A stretch of 6,888 nt of DNA from JBGPIK01 sp041484845. Lineage in GTDB: Bacteria; Desulfobacterota; Binatia; UBA9968. The stretch spans positions 1-6,888 of the forward strand of contig JBGPIK010000369.1 in NCBI GenBank assembly GCA_041484845.1, read 5' to 3'. Position numbers and translations under genes: made by a program. The number at the start of each line of letters is the position of its first letter. The first letter of the stretch is position 1. The notes below the pieces were generated by a model. The model worked only from the letters and a program-made list of their open reading frames with translations, was not told the origin of the DNA and ran no database searches. Shown one piece after another: positions 5,152 through 6,888 of the stretch.

Positions 5152-6204
5152 ATGATTGTGCCATCATTGCAAGCCGAGCGTTTCGAGATCGGCGACGATC
5201 TCTGGGCCGTCAATGACTTTTTCTTAGAGAAAAACTGGACTGATGGGTTGCCCATCGTGCCGCCGACCGAAGAGCGAGTCACCCGAATGCTTGACGCCAT
5301 TGACCGCGATCCGCAGGAATCTGTAGGATTGGTGCCGCCGCGCTGGGCGGCGGCGACCGTGGAGAAAATCGCCATCAATGCCGTAATGGCCGGCTGCCGG
5401 CCGGGCCATATGCCCGTGCTTCTGGCAGCGGTGGAAGCGATCACAGATCCGAAGCTAAATCTTTATTCATTGCAGGCGACTACCGGGGGGCCATCGGTAA
5501 TGCTGATCGTCAATGGTCCGATTCGTGAGCAGCTGAAGATCAACAGCGGCGCGAACGTATTGGGTGAAGGCTCGCATTCCAACGCGACCATTGGCCGAAC
5601 GATCCGTTTGATCCAGAGAAATATCGGCGGTTCGTATCCCGGGACTACGTGCAAAGCGACTCTGGGCTGGCCCGGTAAACAGGGTATGTGCATTGCGGAA
5701 AACGAGGAGGCGAGTCCGTGGGAGCCGCTTCATGTCGAGCGCGGCTTTGATCGAAATGCGAGCACGGTCACGGCGATCAGTGCGGACGGTTACGTCCGCG
5801 CGGGGGATTTGGATAGCACCAATGCCGAAGGGGTGATGACGACGATGGCGCAACGCATCAACGGCCCCACCGGCGCGGAGGCCACGGTGATTTTTTGTCC
5901 CGAGCATGCGGCGATCATCGCCAAAGGTGGGCATGGCAAAGCCGCAGTAAAACAATTTATATGGGAGACCACGCGGTATAGCATGAAGGACTTGCCCGAT
6001 GAAGTGTTCGCGCAGCGCGCCAAACGGCGCACGCAGTACAATCTAACGCGTGAGAGCGTGCTGCACGTGCCGGATAAGCCAGAAGATATTCTCTTGCTGG
6101 TTGCCGGTGGCGATGGTTCGATTTCCGGATATATTCACGGCTGGGGGCAGGGGACACCAGAAGGTGGGACGACAAGATCGGTGACGAAACTGATTCAAAA
6201 TTAA
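5152..6204 (+). CDS. Conserved uncharacterised protein, family linked to UGSC-type loci
   Basis: The 350-residue product has no signal peptide and no membrane segment and is likely cytosolic. I recognise the motif set but know no proven function. In order it contains NWTDGLPIVPPTEERV (residues 28-43), VEKIAINAVMAGCRPGHMPVLLAAVEA (70-96), GANVLGEGSHSNATIGRTIRLI (133-154), GKQGMCIAENEEASPWEPLHVERGF (175-199), a segment with IFCPEHAAIIAKGGHGKAAV (247-266), and a Gly-rich end (LLVAGGDGSISGYIHGWG, 315-332). Proteins of this kind occur, to my recollection, beside genes of the UGSC (seleno)protein family; no UGSC gene is in this window. Four cysteines (82, 167, 180, 249) lie in or near conserved blocks and could be functional. 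Start 5152 is chosen for its GAGGTG site; two upstream in-frame starts would add up to eight residues. It has long untranslated flanks and may be its own transcription unit. Confidence 0.8.
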   Translation: MIVPSLQAERFEIGDDLWAVNDFFLEKNWTDGLPIVPPTEERVTRMLDAIDRDPQESVGLVPPRWAAATVEKIAINAVMAGCRPGHMPVLLAAVEAITDPKLNLYSLQATTGGPSVMLIVNGPIREQLKINSGANVLGEGSHSNATIGRTIRLIQRNIGGSYPGTTCKATLGWPGKQGMCIAENEEASPWEPLHVERGFDRNASTVTAISADGYVRAGDLDSTNAEGVMTTMAQRINGPTGAEATVIFCPEHAAIIAKGGHGKAAVKQFIWETTRYSMKDLPDEVFAQRAKRRTQYNLTRESVLHVPDKPEDILLLVAGGDGSISGYIHGWGQGTPEGGTTRSVTKLIQN

Positions 6205-6216
6205 CAGTCCAGAAAG

Positions 6217-6242
6217 TTCAAACCTCATTTTGTTTCAAACCT
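6217..6242 (+). repeat. Nine-base direct repeat after the gene at 5152
   Basis: TTCAAACCT occurs at 6217-6225 and 6234-6242. The region 6205-6345 otherwise holds only a weak stem, CTCGC/GCGGG around TTTT near 6250, and no gene that I can support. Confidence 0.2.
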
Positions 6243-6345
6243 AACCTGCTCGCTTTTGCGGGAGAGGGAACGGTGCGGCACTCCGACCTTGCGGGGAACA
6301 AATGGGACCTCCAAACCTTCGTCGATCAGTGCATCCTAGTATATC

Positions 6346-6358
6346 GTTTCATTGAAAC
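6346..6358. repeat. Palindrome GTTTCA-T-TGAAAC near the IS630 left end
   Basis: A perfect 6-1-6 palindrome sits 36 bases before the transposase start, inside an AT-rich stretch (TATATC on the left, ATATCT on the right). It could belong to the left terminal repeat of the element or be an operator for the transposase. TA dinucleotides, the target of IS630 elements, are frequent around it. The right end of the element is outside the window, so the boundary cannot be set. Confidence 0.35.
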
Positions 6359-6379
6359 ATATCTATTAGCTATGCCGTG

Positions 6380-6388
6380 TGTTATGCT
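6380..6388 (+). promoter_or_regulatory. Candidate extended -10 promoter for the transposase
   Basis: TGTTATGCT matches an extended -10 element (TG, one base, then TATGCT). No good -35 is seen. Transcription would begin at or next to ATG 6395, giving a leaderless or nearly leaderless message. This fits the lack of a Shine-Dalgarno sequence before that start. Confidence 0.3.
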
Positions 6389-6394
6389 AACGGC

Positions 6395-6888
6395 ATGGCT
6401 AGAAAATCGACTCGTGCCAAATTAGTGCTGGCGTCAGAGGAAGTCACACTGCTTGATCAACTGCGGAGATCCCGGACAGCATCGCGGCGGGATGTGCAGC
6501 GAGCGCAGGTTTTGTGGCTCTACCACGCCGGTGAAAACATCGCCGCGATTATGAAGGTGGTTGGGATGACGCGTAAGAGCGTCTCTAAATGGATTAACAA
6601 GGCGCTGACGATGGGGGTGTTGGCTGGTTTGAGAGACACACCCCATGGTAGTACACCGACACTGACTGAAGAAGCGAAGGCATGGGTGGTGCATTTAGCC
6701 TGTTCCAAGCCGAAAGATTTCGGTTACGCGGCGGAGGTCTGGAGCCGGCAAGCCTTGGCGCAGCATGTCCGTAAGCACGCCAAAGCGCAGGGACATCCTT
6801 CTTTGGCGCGGGCCTCAAAAGCAACCGTGCAGCGAATTCTCGCCAATCAGCCCTTGCAGCCGCACAAGGTGATCTATTACCTGCAGCG
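6395..6888 (+). CDS. IS630-family transposase, N-terminal part, cut by the window edge
   Basis: From ATG 6395 the frame stays open to the last base, giving 164 codons of a protein that normally has about 340-400 residues. The first roughly 80 residues form the helix-turn-helix DNA-binding region (SRRDVQRAQVLWLYHAGENI, then IMKVVGMTRKSVSKWINKAL). Next come PTLTEEAKAWVVHLACSKP, FGYAAEVWSRQALAQHV and GHPSLARASKATVQRIL, ending in LQPHKVIYYLQR. These are typical of IS630-family transposases before their DDE catalytic domain. That domain lies beyond 6888, so activity cannot be judged. No frameshift or stop is seen in the visible part. The gene lacks a ribosome binding site and may be read from a leaderless transcript. 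Confidence 0.85.
   Translation, partial: MARKSTRAKLVLASEEVTLLDQLRRSRTASRRDVQRAQVLWLYHAGENIAAIMKVVGMTRKSVSKWINKALTMGVLAGLRDTPHGSTPTLTEEAKAWVVHLACSKPKDFGYAAEVWSRQALAQHVRKHAKAQGHPSLARASKATVQRILANQPLQPHKVIYYLQ

Noticed and set aside
4938..5216. Plus-strand 92-residue ORF
   Set aside because: Its codons are antisense to the better-supported Ku-like remnant and its end overlaps the 5152 gene in another frame.
5467..5955. Long minus-strand ORF of 162 residues
   Set aside because: It is a shadow of the gene at 5152-6204, with no recognisable motif and no start signals.

Overview
The window looks like a piece of chromosome from a free-living Gram-negative bacterium. Two genes encode proteins with Sec signal peptides and periplasmic binding-protein folds. 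Base composition is roughly balanced by eye (not computed). The mix of NMT1-like and SBP_bac-type binding proteins, an isochorismatase-fold hydrolase, a RidA-family protein and a family I associate with UGSC selenoprotein loci recalls uncultured soil or sediment lineages such as deltaproteobacteria, Binatota or Tectomicrobia. That placement is only an impression; no rRNA or other phylogenetic marker is present.

Left edge (1-782): mobile-element debris. The last 40 codons of an IS4-family DDE transposase end at 125. They abut a REP-associated tyrosine transposase (RAYT, Y1/HUH fold) that has lost its N-terminal part and keeps a complete C-terminus. About 175 bases without a gene follow, holding small hairpins.

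Centre (959-4510): a metabolic and transport block, all on the + strand. A RidA-family protein lacks the arginine needed for imine deamination. Next is an NMT1-type substrate-binding protein split by one extra G in an eight-G run. A 400-base leader holds a CRP/FNR-type palindrome and a hairpin that buries the ribosome binding site of a 16-codon ORF. Then come an SBP_bac-type binding protein and, 26 bases later, a cysteine hydrolase whose motifs match RutB. RidA-like plus RutB-like proteins recall the Rut pyrimidine pathway (RutB and RutC). This suggests import and hydrolysis of a small amide or ureido-type compound. No RutA, permease or ATPase lies in the window, so the link is an inference.

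Right part (4623-6888): a 62-codon charged helical ORF of unknown role; a 48-codon minus-strand remnant resembling the C-terminal tail of the end-joining protein Ku; a 350-residue protein of a conserved but uncharacterised family with its own ribosome binding site; and finally the start of an IS630-family transposase cut off by the window edge. The block is thus bordered on both sides by transposase genes and contains several decayed genes, as expected of an accessory or rearranged region.

I see no CRISPR array, tRNA, rRNA, convincing intrinsic terminator or complete insertion sequence.
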